Shown here piece after piece: positions 7,947-16,151 of a stretch of 22,773 bases of DNA. Source of the DNA: an uncultured Eubacteriales bacterium (GTDB taxonomy: Bacteria > Bacillota > Clostridia > Oscillospirales > CAG-272); the NCBI GenBank assembly GCA_934486825.1, contig CAKSQF010000027.1:1-22773 (forward strand). The letters run 5' to 3'. Under the pieces are notes generated by a model that worked only from the letters and a program-made list of their open reading frames with translations, was not told the DNA's origin and made no database searches. The position numbers were made by a program, and so were the translations under genes. Each line of letters begins with the position of its first letter. Position 1 is the first letter of the stretch.

Positions 7947-9737
7947 ATGAAACTCAATTATAAACGTACATTGCTTTGCGGTTTTGCTTTTTTTCTGATC
8001 TGCACATTCTGGCAGGCATACGACACCGTGATTCCGAAAATTCTGACCGACCGCTTCGGACTCCCGCAGGCGTGGTCGGGGATAGTCATGGCGCTTGACA
8101 ACATTCTCGCGCTCTTCATGCTTCCCTTTTTCGGTTCGCTGTCCGACAAATGCCACACGGGAATGGGCAAGCGCAAGCCGTTTATTCTTGTCGGCACGAT
8201 AATTGCGGTCGCGGCGTTCATTTCGCTCTCCTTCTGCGACGCAAGCCAGATCGGAATGATACGCGAGGTCGCGGTGACCGACCCGTCGGACAGCGCATAC
8301 TCCGCGGCGCTCGGCAAAATATACGATGAGGTCTCTGACAGCGAAATAACCTCACCCGACGGCGAGAAATTCATTCTTTCCGAAAAATTCACCAAAGAAG
8401 CGTTTTCGGCGGTCAATCCCCACATCCTTGAAGCACGCATAGATGCCGGAAAAGAGATTCTGCTCACCTTTGCCGACGGCGAAAGCGCAAAAATAAATTC
8501 CGAATACAAGACCCATATCGTTTCCCCCGACGGAAAGACATTTTATCTGCGCGACCGTTCTACCGGAGATGACAGGCAGATAAACGACATTATTTCGGTA
8601 AACGGCAGGGAACTTTCGCTTGCCGCCGCGGACGGCGACGACGATGTCCTGTTCTCCGAGGTAACAAATGCCGTCTATACCAACTACATAGTACCCGCGC
8701 GCCAGCTGTATATCCACAGAGCGACGGTAAAAAGCCCCGCGAACCTCATCCGCTTTATGCTGATACTGCTCGTCGTTCTCGTTGCCATGTCCTCCTTCCG
8801 CTCACCCGCGGTTGCGCTCATGCCCGACATTACTCCGAAACCTCTGCGTTCGAAGGCAAACGCGATCATAAACCTCATGGGCACCCTCGGCGGAATCTGC
8901 GTTCTCGTGCTCGGTATGGGTTTTGCCTTCAACAACAGCGCGATAAGCAACACCTTCAGACCCTACACCCTCTTCTTCTCGGTCATCGGCGGGATAATGC
9001 TCGCAGCACTGCTCATATTCATGCTGACGGTCAGGGAAAACAAATGGACGGCTGAGGCGGGCAACTCGGACGATGGCGGGGATGCCGACGAAGGTACCGA
9101 CAGCGCCGGGACGAAGAAAAAGCTGTCGCGCTCCGAGCTTGTTTCTCTCATTTTCATACTTGCCTCTGTAGCCCTCTGGTATTTCGGCTACAACGCGGTC
9201 ACATCCAAATATTCGGTCTATGCCACAAACGTACTCGATCTTGATTACAGCGCGACTCTTCTGATTGCCAATGCCGCCGCAGTTGTATCCTACATCCCGG
9301 TCGGCATGATCTCGTCGAAAATCGGACGCAAAAAGTCGATACTCTCAGGGGTAGTGATGCTTGCGGTCGCATTCGGTCCGGCATGCGCAATGCGTGTCGG
9401 CTCGCCCGCAATACTTATGAACCTGATATTTGCGCTTGCCGGCATCGGCTGGGCGACGATAAACGTCAACTCCTTCCCGATGGTCGTTGAGCTGTCAACC
9501 GGCTCGAACATCGGAAAATACACCGGATACTATTATGCCGCAAGCATGGGCGCACAGGCGATCACCCCCTTCTTCTCGGGTCTGCTCATGGACCGCTTCG
9601 GCATGACCGTCCTCTTCCCTTACGCAACCGTTTTTGTGACGCTTGCGTTTATCACAATGATATTCGTAAGGCACGGCGACTCAAAGCCGATCCCCAAAAA
9701 ATCACTGCTTGAGCATCTCGACACCGACAACGACTGA
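7947..9737 (+). CDS. GPH/MFS-type sugar transporter with a large extracytoplasmic insertion
   Basis: A 596-residue multi-spanning membrane protein. The N-terminal half has TM1 (about 8-26), TM2 (about 45-64), the cytoplasmic loop GSLSDKCHTGMGKRKPF typical of glycoside-pentoside-hexuronide and sucrose-type carriers, and TM3 (about 78-97). FRSPAVALMPDITP followed by LRSKANAIINLMG also fits that group. Between TM3 and TM4 (about 268-290) lies a hydrophilic stretch of roughly 170 residues which, with an N-in topology, faces outside. It contains two related SPDG-centred segments (about 133-151 and 190-208). An acidic loop (about 370-392) joins the two halves. Members of the family are usually about 450 residues, so the insertion explains the extra length. 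GGAGG (7934-7938) lies 8 bases before the ATG. Substrate is unknown; an alpha-glucoside is suggested only by the nearby GH13 gene. Confidence 0.85.
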   Translation: MKLNYKRTLLCGFAFFLICTFWQAYDTVIPKILTDRFGLPQAWSGIVMALDNILALFMLPFFGSLSDKCHTGMGKRKPFILVGTIIAVAAFISLSFCDASQIGMIREVAVTDPSDSAYSAALGKIYDEVSDSEITSPDGEKFILSEKFTKEAFSAVNPHILEARIDAGKEILLTFADGESAKINSEYKTHIVSPDGKTFYLRDRSTGDDRQINDIISVNGRELSLAAADGDDDVLFSEVTNAVYTNYIVPARQLYIHRATVKSPANLIRFMLILLVVLVAMSSFRSPAVALMPDITPKPLRSKANAIINLMGTLGGICVLVLGMGFAFNNSAISNTFRPYTLFFSVIGGIMLAALLIFMLTVRENKWTAEAGNSDDGGDADEGTDSAGTKKKLSRSELVSLIFILASVALWYFGYNAVTSKYSVYATNVLDLDYSATLLIANAAAVVSYIPVGMISSKIGRKKSILSGVVMLAVAFGPACAMRVGSPAILMNLIFALAGIGWATINVNSFPMVVELSTGSNIGKYTGYYYAASMGAQAITPFFSGLLMDRFGMTVLFPYATVFVTLAFITMIFVRHGDSKPIPKKSLLEHLDTDND

Positions 9738-9754
9738 GAAAGGGAAAAACAACA

Positions 9755-10528
9755 ATGCTTATAACCCTTTTTCTGACCGCTCCGTCGCTGAAAAAACATG
9801 CCGACATTTCGCTTCTTGACGGCAGATTCATCGCCCACAGAGGTCTTCACGACATCTTCTCCGCAGACTGCCCCGAAAATTCGCTTGCCGCCTTCGAAGA
9901 GGCGGCAAAGCGGGGATATCCAATAGAAAACGACATTCATCTGACCGCCGACGGCAGAGTCGTCATCTTTCACGACGACAGTCTGAAGCGGATGTGCAAA
10001 GTTGATCGCCGACCCGAGGAAATGACGCTCGCCGAGATAAAAAAATGTCGGCTTGCGGGTACCGATCAGAGTATTCCCACTCTTGAAGAGTGCCTTGAAA
10101 CGGTCGGCGGCAGGGTTCCGCTGCTTATCGAATTCAAAGCGACAAGCAAAAAGGAAAGCTATGCGCTATGCGCCGCCGCGAATAAAATACTTTCGGATTA
10201 CAAGGGAAAATATCTGATACAGTCATTTTATCCCTTCGTCCTCGGCTGGTACAAAAAACACCGCCCCGACATCTGCCGCGGACAGCTCTCTTCCGGATTC
10301 TATCACGACCCGCTGTCGCACAGACTGCTCGGATGCCTTCTTTTCAATTTCATCGGCAGACCCCATTTCATTTCATACGAATACAAATACAAAAACAACC
10401 TCTTTTTCAGACTGAACAAGCTGCTGGGCGCACACCCGATCTGCTGGACGCTCACCTCGCAGGAAGCGCTTGACTCTGTAAAAAAGCAGTTCGGAAGCTA
10501 TATTTTCGAAGGCTTCATCCCCCGATGA
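9755..10528 (+). CDS. Glycerophosphodiester phosphodiesterase family protein
   Basis: A 257-residue GDPD-domain protein. The family hydrolyses glycerophosphodiesters to glycerol 3-phosphate and an alcohol in a metal-dependent way. Catalytic signatures are in place: AHRG (His28/Arg29), PENSLAAFEEA, IENDIHLTADG with Glu58 and Asp60, the second catalytic His73 in FHDD, and the LIEFK strand. The N-terminus is only weakly hydrophobic and I see no clear signal peptide, so a cytoplasmic enzyme is likelier. It begins 17 bases after the transporter stop with AAGGG (9740-9744) and should be co-transcribed with it. A strong bidirectional terminator follows 12 bases after its stop. The exact substrate is not readable. 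Confidence 0.88.
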   Translation: MLITLFLTAPSLKKHADISLLDGRFIAHRGLHDIFSADCPENSLAAFEEAAKRGYPIENDIHLTADGRVVIFHDDSLKRMCKVDRRPEEMTLAEIKKCRLAGTDQSIPTLEECLETVGGRVPLLIEFKATSKKESYALCAAANKILSDYKGKYLIQSFYPFVLGWYKKHRPDICRGQLSSGFYHDPLSHRLLGCLLFNFIGRPHFISYEYKYKNNLFFRLNKLLGAHPICWTLTSQEALDSVKKQFGSYIFEGFIPR

Positions 10529-10540
10529 ACTTTAATAGGA

Positions 10541-10589
10541 AAAACTCCCGCAAGCCGTTACACGGACTTGCGGGAGTTTTCTTTTGTTT
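10541..10589. terminator. Strong bidirectional terminator between convergent genes
   Basis: AAAACTCCCGCAAG (10541-10554) pairs perfectly with CTTGCGGGAGTTTT (10567-10580). Inside, CCG/CGG adds three more pairs with one bulged A. A T-rich tail follows on the plus strand, and an A-run before the stem gives a T-run on the minus strand. It ends both the plus-strand GDPD gene and the minus-strand transglutaminase gene. The arms closely resemble those of the terminator at 16081-16128. Confidence 0.92.
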
Positions 10590-10601
10590 TGCGGAATTTT
10601 A

Positions 10602-13514
10602 TCAGATAATCGCGCGGATATATCTGTACCACAGCTTCTTTGCAAATGAAAGACCGCCGTACTCCGCCTTTTCAAACGATTTTATGAATTGTCCGAGCAT
10701 TGTCAGCTTTTCGCTCTCGATCTTACCCGAAAATTCAGCCTGCTCGATGATTGCGGTGATTCCCGTGAAGCTGTGCGACCACGCAAGCCTGCGCTTTATC
10801 GCCGCCTCACCCTTTTTATCGGTCGGGACGGGCGGATGATCGATACGATAGGCATATTCGGCGGGCGATTCGCCCTTTCCGGGCTTGCCGACCGTCACAT
10901 ACATCATCCGATAAATGTGATCGGCAAGGACACGTGAGGTTTCGGACATATCGTCCTCCGAGTCAAAGATGCCGCTCACCGCCTTATCAACATAATAGTT
11001 TCTGCCGTTTGCTATATGCTTTTCGCGTTTGATGATAATCAGTATTATCGCGGCAAGCAGGAGCGCCGCCGAGAATACGACTCCGATCGCGGTTATCTGC
11101 TCCTTTGAAAGAAAGGGCTTGTCATCCGCGGTATCATCTTCTCCCGAAGTTGTGACCGGAGGTTTTTCGGTAACATCGGGTTCGGGCGGCTCGGTTACCG
11201 ACGGTCTTGTGGTCGTCGGCTTGACGATATCGGATATCTCGGTGTTGCCGCGGTTTATGTAATAAATATCCGAATAATACTGCGGCGTGACCTCAATAGT
11301 GCGCCAGCCGAGTCCGTCTATCCACACTTCTACCCATGCGTGCGCGTTTTTGTCCATAACAGTGGTTTTATAGACAGTCTCGCCCGATTCACCCGTGCTT
11401 TTGTAAGCGCCGCTTGCAATATATCCCTGAACATAGCGGGCAGGGATGCCGAGCTCGCGGAGGATCAGTGTCGCGGCGGTCGCAAAATGCACGCAGTAAC
11501 CGTTTTTGGTCTCAAGCAGAAATGCATCGACATCCGATGAGTATTCGGACGACGGCTTGTCGGGAGACAGCGTGTAGCTGTAATTTTTTATCATGTAATC
11601 GACGACAGTCATTATTTTCTCATAGGTTGTCGCCGCACCGTCAAAGTCGGGACGAATCAGATCGGCAACCGTCTTTACACCTTCGATATCGGCTCCGGCA
11701 GTATAGAATCTGTGCACGTAGTCGGCATATTCCTCAGCCGCGCGCACATTTTCGGTGATCCACATTCTGCGGTTCGATGCGGCAAGGAAGCTGTCAAGAC
11801 CATCGGTTCCGAACGACGAAAGTCCCGCGCTTTCAAGCCTTGCGGCAAACTTTTCGCGTACCTCCTCCGCATCCATCGACGCGACACCGGTGGTATTCAA
11901 CAGAAAATCGGCAAGAAGTGCGGTATACTGCGCCTGAAGGTCGGCTCTTTCCGCATAATTTCTGCCCATATAGGTCGGGGTTATCGCAAGCGCCGTAAAC
12001 TTCTTCCTGAGATTCAGCCAGCCCGACTTGTACATGCCGTCGGACATAAGCTCGGCTGATTCTCCGTATCTGTCGGTCCGGGATTTGTTCTCAAACAGTC
12101 CCGCAGACTGAACGAAGGAGGACGGCAGAGTATACAGCAGTCCGGTGCTCTTTATCGATCCGATATCGACATATGAGGCATTATATCCGCCTGTAAGATT
12201 CGTATAGGATGAATCCTTCGGAATCGCATCGGCGGCAAGCCACTTGTCAAGCATCCTGTAATAGGCATATGTGATCGCGTCGCCCGTAATTCCGCTGTAA
12301 TCGCTCCGCATTTCCGCGAGCATATTATTGTAATCCTCCTCCGAAAGCATCGACCACGTGTCGTCTGACTTATCGAAATCGGAGGCTATCCAGCTTCGCA
12401 GATAGATATTGCTCCCGCGCAGATAGCTTGTGACCTCAAAGAGCGGAACATTCTGAAACTCAAGCTTTTCAAGCTTTGCCGATCTTTTTTCGATCGGAGA
12501 ATTCATCAGATTGAGCCTCGGGTCGCCGCCTGTGAGTATGGTCATAACAAGCGTTCTTGCCGACGAAATCGGCGAGCTTACCGATTTTATCTCACGCCAC
12601 GGCTCCTTTACCGACGAAAACGGAAAGAGTACGGCGAGTACGAGAAGTCCGGCGAGCGCCGACGAAAAACCCGAGTAGGAGACCGATTTGCGCGACTTCT
12701 TGTTTGCGGCGTAGGTGCGGTCATAGGCTGCAAGCACCAGCGTTGATGTCAGACCCGCAAGTATGCATATAATGCCGGTATTTGTACCCGACAGATTATA
12801 GGTAAAGCAGACCGCACAGACCGAGCCGCCGACAAGCAGCATCGGCAAAATACGTGTGCGTTTCGCCGAAAAAGCCGAGAAAATCAGTGAGAGAACCCCC
12901 GCAAAGGTAAACATTCCGCCATATGTAAGAGCGGTCTGCACATCGGCTGCGTGCAAAGCGCCGAGCGTCGGCAAAGATATACTGCCTCCCGCGGCATAGC
13001 CGTACTCCGAAAGGGTGCTCATGGCTTTATTGTAGACCGCTTCGATACCCGAGACGGTAAAGGTAAGCGGGGAGCCGACAAATATCCATACGGCGCCTAT
13101 GTAGAGAGCGATCATTCCGATGCCCGCGATTACCGGCTTTTTGCCGATAAAGATCATCGAAAATGCCGCGACCGCGCCGATACAGAAAAGGAGCAGCAAC
13201 GGAAGATTTATTCCCGCAATCTCAAACGAATCGACAAACAGCGCACAGACTCCGAAGACCGACAGCCCTATCGAAAAGAAGCGGAGCAGATACCCGATCG
13301 GTATTGAAAGCGGAAAGCCGTTCATCCGTTCGGGCTTGCAGACAACCGCATCCTCGTTGCGTTTCAGCCTGCGCTTTTGCCTTTTAGCCTCTTTTTTTGC
13401 CTCTTTTTTGATTTTTGACAGCTTTTTTTTCTTTTCGCGCCCGCTCTTTTCATCATCGCCCGGAGCGGCGGGACCTGCGACGGTATCGGCAATTTTTTTG
13501 TTTTTATTCTTCAT
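10602..13514 (-). CDS. Membrane-anchored transglutaminase-like protein (TgpA/DUF3488-DUF4129 type)
   Basis: A 970-residue protein and last gene of the MoxR operon. Residues 1-60 are strongly basic, with a Lys-rich KKKKLSKIKKEAKKEAKRQK stretch, and should be cytoplasmic. About seven membrane segments follow between 74 and 300. A large outside region spans about 301-807, with the transglutaminase/cysteine-protease core near its end: Cys673 in NGYCVHFA, His725 in NAHAWVEVW and Glu741 in IEVTP as the triad. A Thr/Pro-rich linker (about 765-798), one more membrane helix (808-829) and a cytoplasmic tail resembling DUF4129 complete it. The topology is self-consistent. An AAGGAG site (13530-13525) lies 10 bases before the ATG, which overlaps the DUF58 gene end by 11 bases. 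Domains of this type act on envelope proteins, but reaction and target are unknown. The first 300 residues of the outside region match nothing I recognise. Confidence 0.88.
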   Translation of the reverse strand: MKNKNKKIADTVAGPAAPGDDEKSGREKKKKLSKIKKEAKKEAKRQKRRLKRNEDAVVCKPERMNGFPLSIPIGYLLRFFSIGLSVFGVCALFVDSFEIAGINLPLLLLFCIGAVAAFSMIFIGKKPVIAGIGMIALYIGAVWIFVGSPLTFTVSGIEAVYNKAMSTLSEYGYAAGGSISLPTLGALHAADVQTALTYGGMFTFAGVLSLIFSAFSAKRTRILPMLLVGGSVCAVCFTYNLSGTNTGIICILAGLTSTLVLAAYDRTYAANKKSRKSVSYSGFSSALAGLLVLAVLFPFSSVKEPWREIKSVSSPISSARTLVMTILTGGDPRLNLMNSPIEKRSAKLEKLEFQNVPLFEVTSYLRGSNIYLRSWIASDFDKSDDTWSMLSEEDYNNMLAEMRSDYSGITGDAITYAYYRMLDKWLAADAIPKDSSYTNLTGGYNASYVDIGSIKSTGLLYTLPSSFVQSAGLFENKSRTDRYGESAELMSDGMYKSGWLNLRKKFTALAITPTYMGRNYAERADLQAQYTALLADFLLNTTGVASMDAEEVREKFAARLESAGLSSFGTDGLDSFLAASNRRMWITENVRAAEEYADYVHRFYTAGADIEGVKTVADLIRPDFDGAATTYEKIMTVVDYMIKNYSYTLSPDKPSSEYSSDVDAFLLETKNGYCVHFATAATLILRELGIPARYVQGYIASGAYKSTGESGETVYKTTVMDKNAHAWVEVWIDGLGWRTIEVTPQYYSDIYYINRGNTEISDIVKPTTTRPSVTEPPEPDVTEKPPVTTSGEDDTADDKPFLSKEQITAIGVVFSAALLLAAIILIIIKREKHIANGRNYYVDKAVSGIFDSEDDMSETSRVLADHIYRMMYVTVGKPGKGESPAEYAYRIDHPPVPTDKKGEAAIKRRLAWSHSFTGITAIIEQAEFSGKIESEKLTMLGQFIKSFEKAEYGGLSFAKKLWYRYIRAII

Positions 13515-14907
13515 CCGTGTCGGTCTCCTTCCGCACTCCTGCCGGGTTTTCGTTTATTCTGCCGTCCCGCGCATCGCATATGCGTATGCCGTAACGTGAT
13601 ATTTCACCGAGTCTTGCGTCAACACCTCTGAAATAGTCGGATTTCGCCCCGTCCGCAATTTTTTCGGACGGAACAAAGGTATAGAGCGTCACGCTGCTCT
13701 TGCCGAGCGTCTGACCGCTCTCAAGCGACACTGCAAGCCGTTCATCGATATTGCCGCTGACGACAAAAAACGACGCGCTGTCTATCGATTCGCAGGCAAG
13801 CGAAAGCAGATCGCCCGGGGTAAGTCCGGTCTTCAGCACGGGTGCGGTGGCAAACAATCTGAATATTTCATCAAAGGAGGACGGCGAATCGATTCTTGCG
13901 GCAAAAAAGCCGTCACTGCCGCGATTGTCGAACCAGACGAGAGTTACCGCATTGCCGCCCGCCGTAATTGCGGCGTTTACGAGCGCGATCGATGTTTCGA
14001 TAACTCCGTCAACCGTAAATTCGTTTATATCTTCGCTGAAATCGGCAAGTTCCGAATCAAATTCCGCTGAATTGTCGCATATAATCACGGTCTGTTTTTC
14101 GTTGTTGCGTGCGTACTGACGCACCTGAAGCTCCTCGGTTTTTGATGACAGCTTCCAGTGAATCGACCGCAGGCTGTCGCCGGTAACATACTGTCTGATG
14201 TCGTTGACCTCGGTGTTATCGGTTCCCGCCATACGGTTTATACTCTCGGTCTGCTCGCTGGAAATTTCGCTTCCGTTTCTGCCCGCAAGCGAGAGTCTGC
14301 GCGGGTAAACATATATTTCCCTGAACAGATTTACGTCCATGCGGTAGCAGAAAAGGTGGAGAAGGTCGGAAACATATATGTCCGAAACGCCGATCTCATA
14401 TGAGCCCCGGTAGGCAAACGATATTTCACGCTCTATTTTGTAATTGCCGAACGGGATAAGCGAAAGCCGCGTAAGCTGTGAAACACAGCGTACCGCGCTG
14501 TCGGTCGGCACCGATATCATGGCGTCCACGAACGGAAAGGGCAATGGCGAGCTGTTCCCGACCGCAAGCGAAAAATCCACCGGAGTATTTTTGCTCACCT
14601 CGGTCACATCCGAAATCAGATGTATCCTTATCGCAAAGTTTCCGATAAAAATATACGCAAGCGCCAGAAACGGAAGAATCATCATGAAAATGAGGATAAT
14701 CGACGAGACCGGCGAACGCAGAAGCTGGGTAAACAGAATCGAAAAAAGGAGCAGAGCGAAATAAATCGCCGCATTCTTTGTCGGTCTGAATTTTACACCG
14801 CGTCCGTCATGCCCTGCAAAACGCTCCCGCAAACCGTCCCCGATCCTTTTGCAAAATCCGACGAGCTTTGCCCCCGCCGTCTTTATAAATGCGATCGCTT
14901 TTTTCAT
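13504..14907 (-). CDS. DUF58 membrane protein (vWA-like, MoxR-associated)
   Basis: A 467-residue DUF58 protein. Two membrane helices lie at about 47-62 and 67-88, and the rest should form the beta-rich and von Willebrand A-like domain. The family signature is clear in the middle: EVNDIRQYVTGDSLRSIHWK followed by the ELQVRQYA element. Such proteins are almost always encoded beside MoxR AAA+ ATPases and are thought to be their partners or substrates. The start ATG overlaps the MoxR stop as ATGA (14907-14904), implying translational coupling, and the 3' end overlaps the transglutaminase gene by 11 bases. GGAGG (14928-14924) is rather far upstream, which fits coupling. The molecular role is unknown. 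Confidence 0.9.
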   Translation of the reverse strand: MKKAIAFIKTAGAKLVGFCKRIGDGLRERFAGHDGRGVKFRPTKNAAIYFALLLFSILFTQLLRSPVSSIILIFMMILPFLALAYIFIGNFAIRIHLISDVTEVSKNTPVDFSLAVGNSSPLPFPFVDAMISVPTDSAVRCVSQLTRLSLIPFGNYKIEREISFAYRGSYEIGVSDIYVSDLLHLFCYRMDVNLFREIYVYPRRLSLAGRNGSEISSEQTESINRMAGTDNTEVNDIRQYVTGDSLRSIHWKLSSKTEELQVRQYARNNEKQTVIICDNSAEFDSELADFSEDINEFTVDGVIETSIALVNAAITAGGNAVTLVWFDNRGSDGFFAARIDSPSSFDEIFRLFATAPVLKTGLTPGDLLSLACESIDSASFFVVSGNIDERLAVSLESGQTLGKSSVTLYTFVPSEKIADGAKSDYFRGVDARLGEISRYGIRICDARDGRINENPAGVRKETDTDEE

Positions 14908-15917
14908 TTTTCGGTTTCCGTTTCCTCCGGCTGTGCCTTGCGGCTTCCCTTAAACGGCACGGGAGTGCGCAAAAGAATCTCGGAAAGAAGTGCCTCCGGA
15001 GTTTTCTGTGCAATTCTCGCCTCCTGTGTAAGCAGGAGTCTGTGAGAGATTACGGGACGGAACACCGCCTTGACATCCTCGGGTGTAACATAATTTCTGC
15101 CGTGCATATACGCCCACGCCTGCGAAATGCGCATCAGTGCGAGCGATGCACGGGGGGATGCACCGAGCGAGATCATCGGATTGTGTCTTGTCTCGTTGAC
15201 AAGCGCAACTATGTACTTGCAGACAGCCTCGTCAACGGTCGATGAAAGAACCTCCGAGCGCATCTGTGCGACCCTGCTTTCATCCGTGACCGCGCGTACC
15301 TTGTCAAGCGGATTGAAGCCGAGGCGGTTCATCAGTATCTCGGTCTCCTGATCGGCACTCGGATAGCCCATTGACAGTTTCATCGCAAATCTGTCAAGCT
15401 GTGCCTCGGGGAGCGGATATGTTCCGACGAAGCCCTGCGGGTTCTGGGTGGCGATCACCATAAAAGGCGACGGAAGATTGTATGTGACGCCGTCAACGGT
15501 GACTCTCGATTCCTCCATAGCCTCAAGCAGAGCCGACTGCGTTTTCGGCGATGCACGGTTTATCTCGTCTCCGAGAAGCAGATTGCACATGCAAAGACCC
15601 TCGCGGTACTCAAACGCCTCGGTATGACGGTTGTAGATGTTGAAGCCGGTAATGTCGGATGCCATTACATCGGGTGTAAACTGCGCACGCTTGAAAGACA
15701 GTCCGGCGGCTTTTGCGAGCGCCGATGCAAGAGTTGTCTTTCCGACTCCGGGAACATCCTCAATAAGCACGTGCGAGCCTGACAGGAGTGCACAGATCAG
15801 CAATGTGATCTCGTTTCTTTTGCCGACGACAACCTTTTCTATCTCGTCTGCCAGCGCTGCCGCATAATTTTTGGCGGTGGGCTTTGCCGCCGGATTATCC
15901 CTTTGTGTTTCGCTCAT
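14904..15917 (-). CDS. MoxR-family AAA+ ATPase
   Basis: A 337-residue cytoplasmic AAA+ ATPase of the MoxR group, regarded as chaperone-like proteins that remodel or activate vWA-domain partners. Walker A is VPGVGKTT (55-62), Walker B is LLLGDEINR (112-120), and the family's ATQNPQGFVGTYPLPEAQLDRF-type sensor region starts at 155. GASPRASLALMR in the C-terminal lid is also typical. The start is well set by GGAGGT (15930-15925) 8 bases before the ATG. It is the first gene of the MoxR-DUF58-transglutaminase operon; the ATGA overlap with DUF58 shows tight coupling. A promoter and a perfect 10-bp inverted repeat lie just upstream. Confidence 0.94.
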   Translation of the reverse strand: MSETQRDNPAAKPTAKNYAAALADEIEKVVVGKRNEITLLICALLSGSHVLIEDVPGVGKTTLASALAKAAGLSFKRAQFTPDVMASDITGFNIYNRHTEAFEYREGLCMCNLLLGDEINRASPKTQSALLEAMEESRVTVDGVTYNLPSPFMVIATQNPQGFVGTYPLPEAQLDRFAMKLSMGYPSADQETEILMNRLGFNPLDKVRAVTDESRVAQMRSEVLSSTVDEAVCKYIVALVNETRHNPMISLGASPRASLALMRISQAWAYMHGRNYVTPEDVKAVFRPVISHRLLLTQEARIAQKTPEALLSEILLRTPVPFKGSRKAQPEETETEK

Positions 15918-15928
15918 TGTAATTACCT

Positions 15929-15988
15929 CCGCTCGGATGTCTCCGATTTTTGTTAAAAAGATACGTGTATTTTATCATATCCGAGCGG
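15929..15988. repeat. 10-bp inverted repeat bracketing the MoxR promoter and leader
   Basis: CCGCTCGGAT (15929-15938) and ATCCGAGCGG (15979-15988) are perfect inverted copies separated by 40 bases. The distal arm lies inside the -35/-10 spacer and the proximal arm touches the Shine-Dalgarno of the MoxR gene. The placement suggests an operator pair, which is inference; since one arm lies upstream of the likely transcription start, an RNA hairpin is unlikely from this promoter. Confidence 0.55.
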
Positions 15989-15997
15989 TAAAATCAA
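15969..15997 (-). promoter_or_regulatory. Putative promoter of the MoxR operon
   Basis: On the minus strand TTGATT (15997-15992) and TAAAAT (15974-15969) are separated by 17 bases, matching consensus at 4 and 5 of 6 positions. The predicted leader is about 45 bases. One arm of an inverted repeat fills part of the spacer. Confidence 0.6.
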
Positions 15998-16080
15998 CAA
16001 TATGACCGAGCCTGTATATGAATAATAATAAAAATTTTTTCGCATAAAATGTGAATTATGCATTTTTATACCTTACAGGC

Positions 16081-16128
16081 AAAAAAGCTCCCGCAAACCG
16101 TCTGTTATTTCGGTCTGCGGGAGCTTTT
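16081..16128 (-). terminator. Terminator of prs
   Basis: AAAAGCTCCCGCA (16083-16095) pairs perfectly with TGCGGGAGCTTTT (16116-16128), with an inner ACCG/CGGT extension (16097-16100 and 16111-16114). In the minus direction the stem runs into six T residues. It lies 23 bases after the prs stop. Its arms are nearly the same as those of the 10541-10589 terminator. Confidence 0.9.
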
Positions 16129-16151
16129 CCCGTTTTTTATATATTGTGATA

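Noticed and set aside
16042..16061. Small AT-rich hairpin GCATAA/TTATGC between prs and moxR
   Set aside because: It is short and weak, in AT-rich sequence already beyond the strong prs terminator; I cannot separate it from chance.
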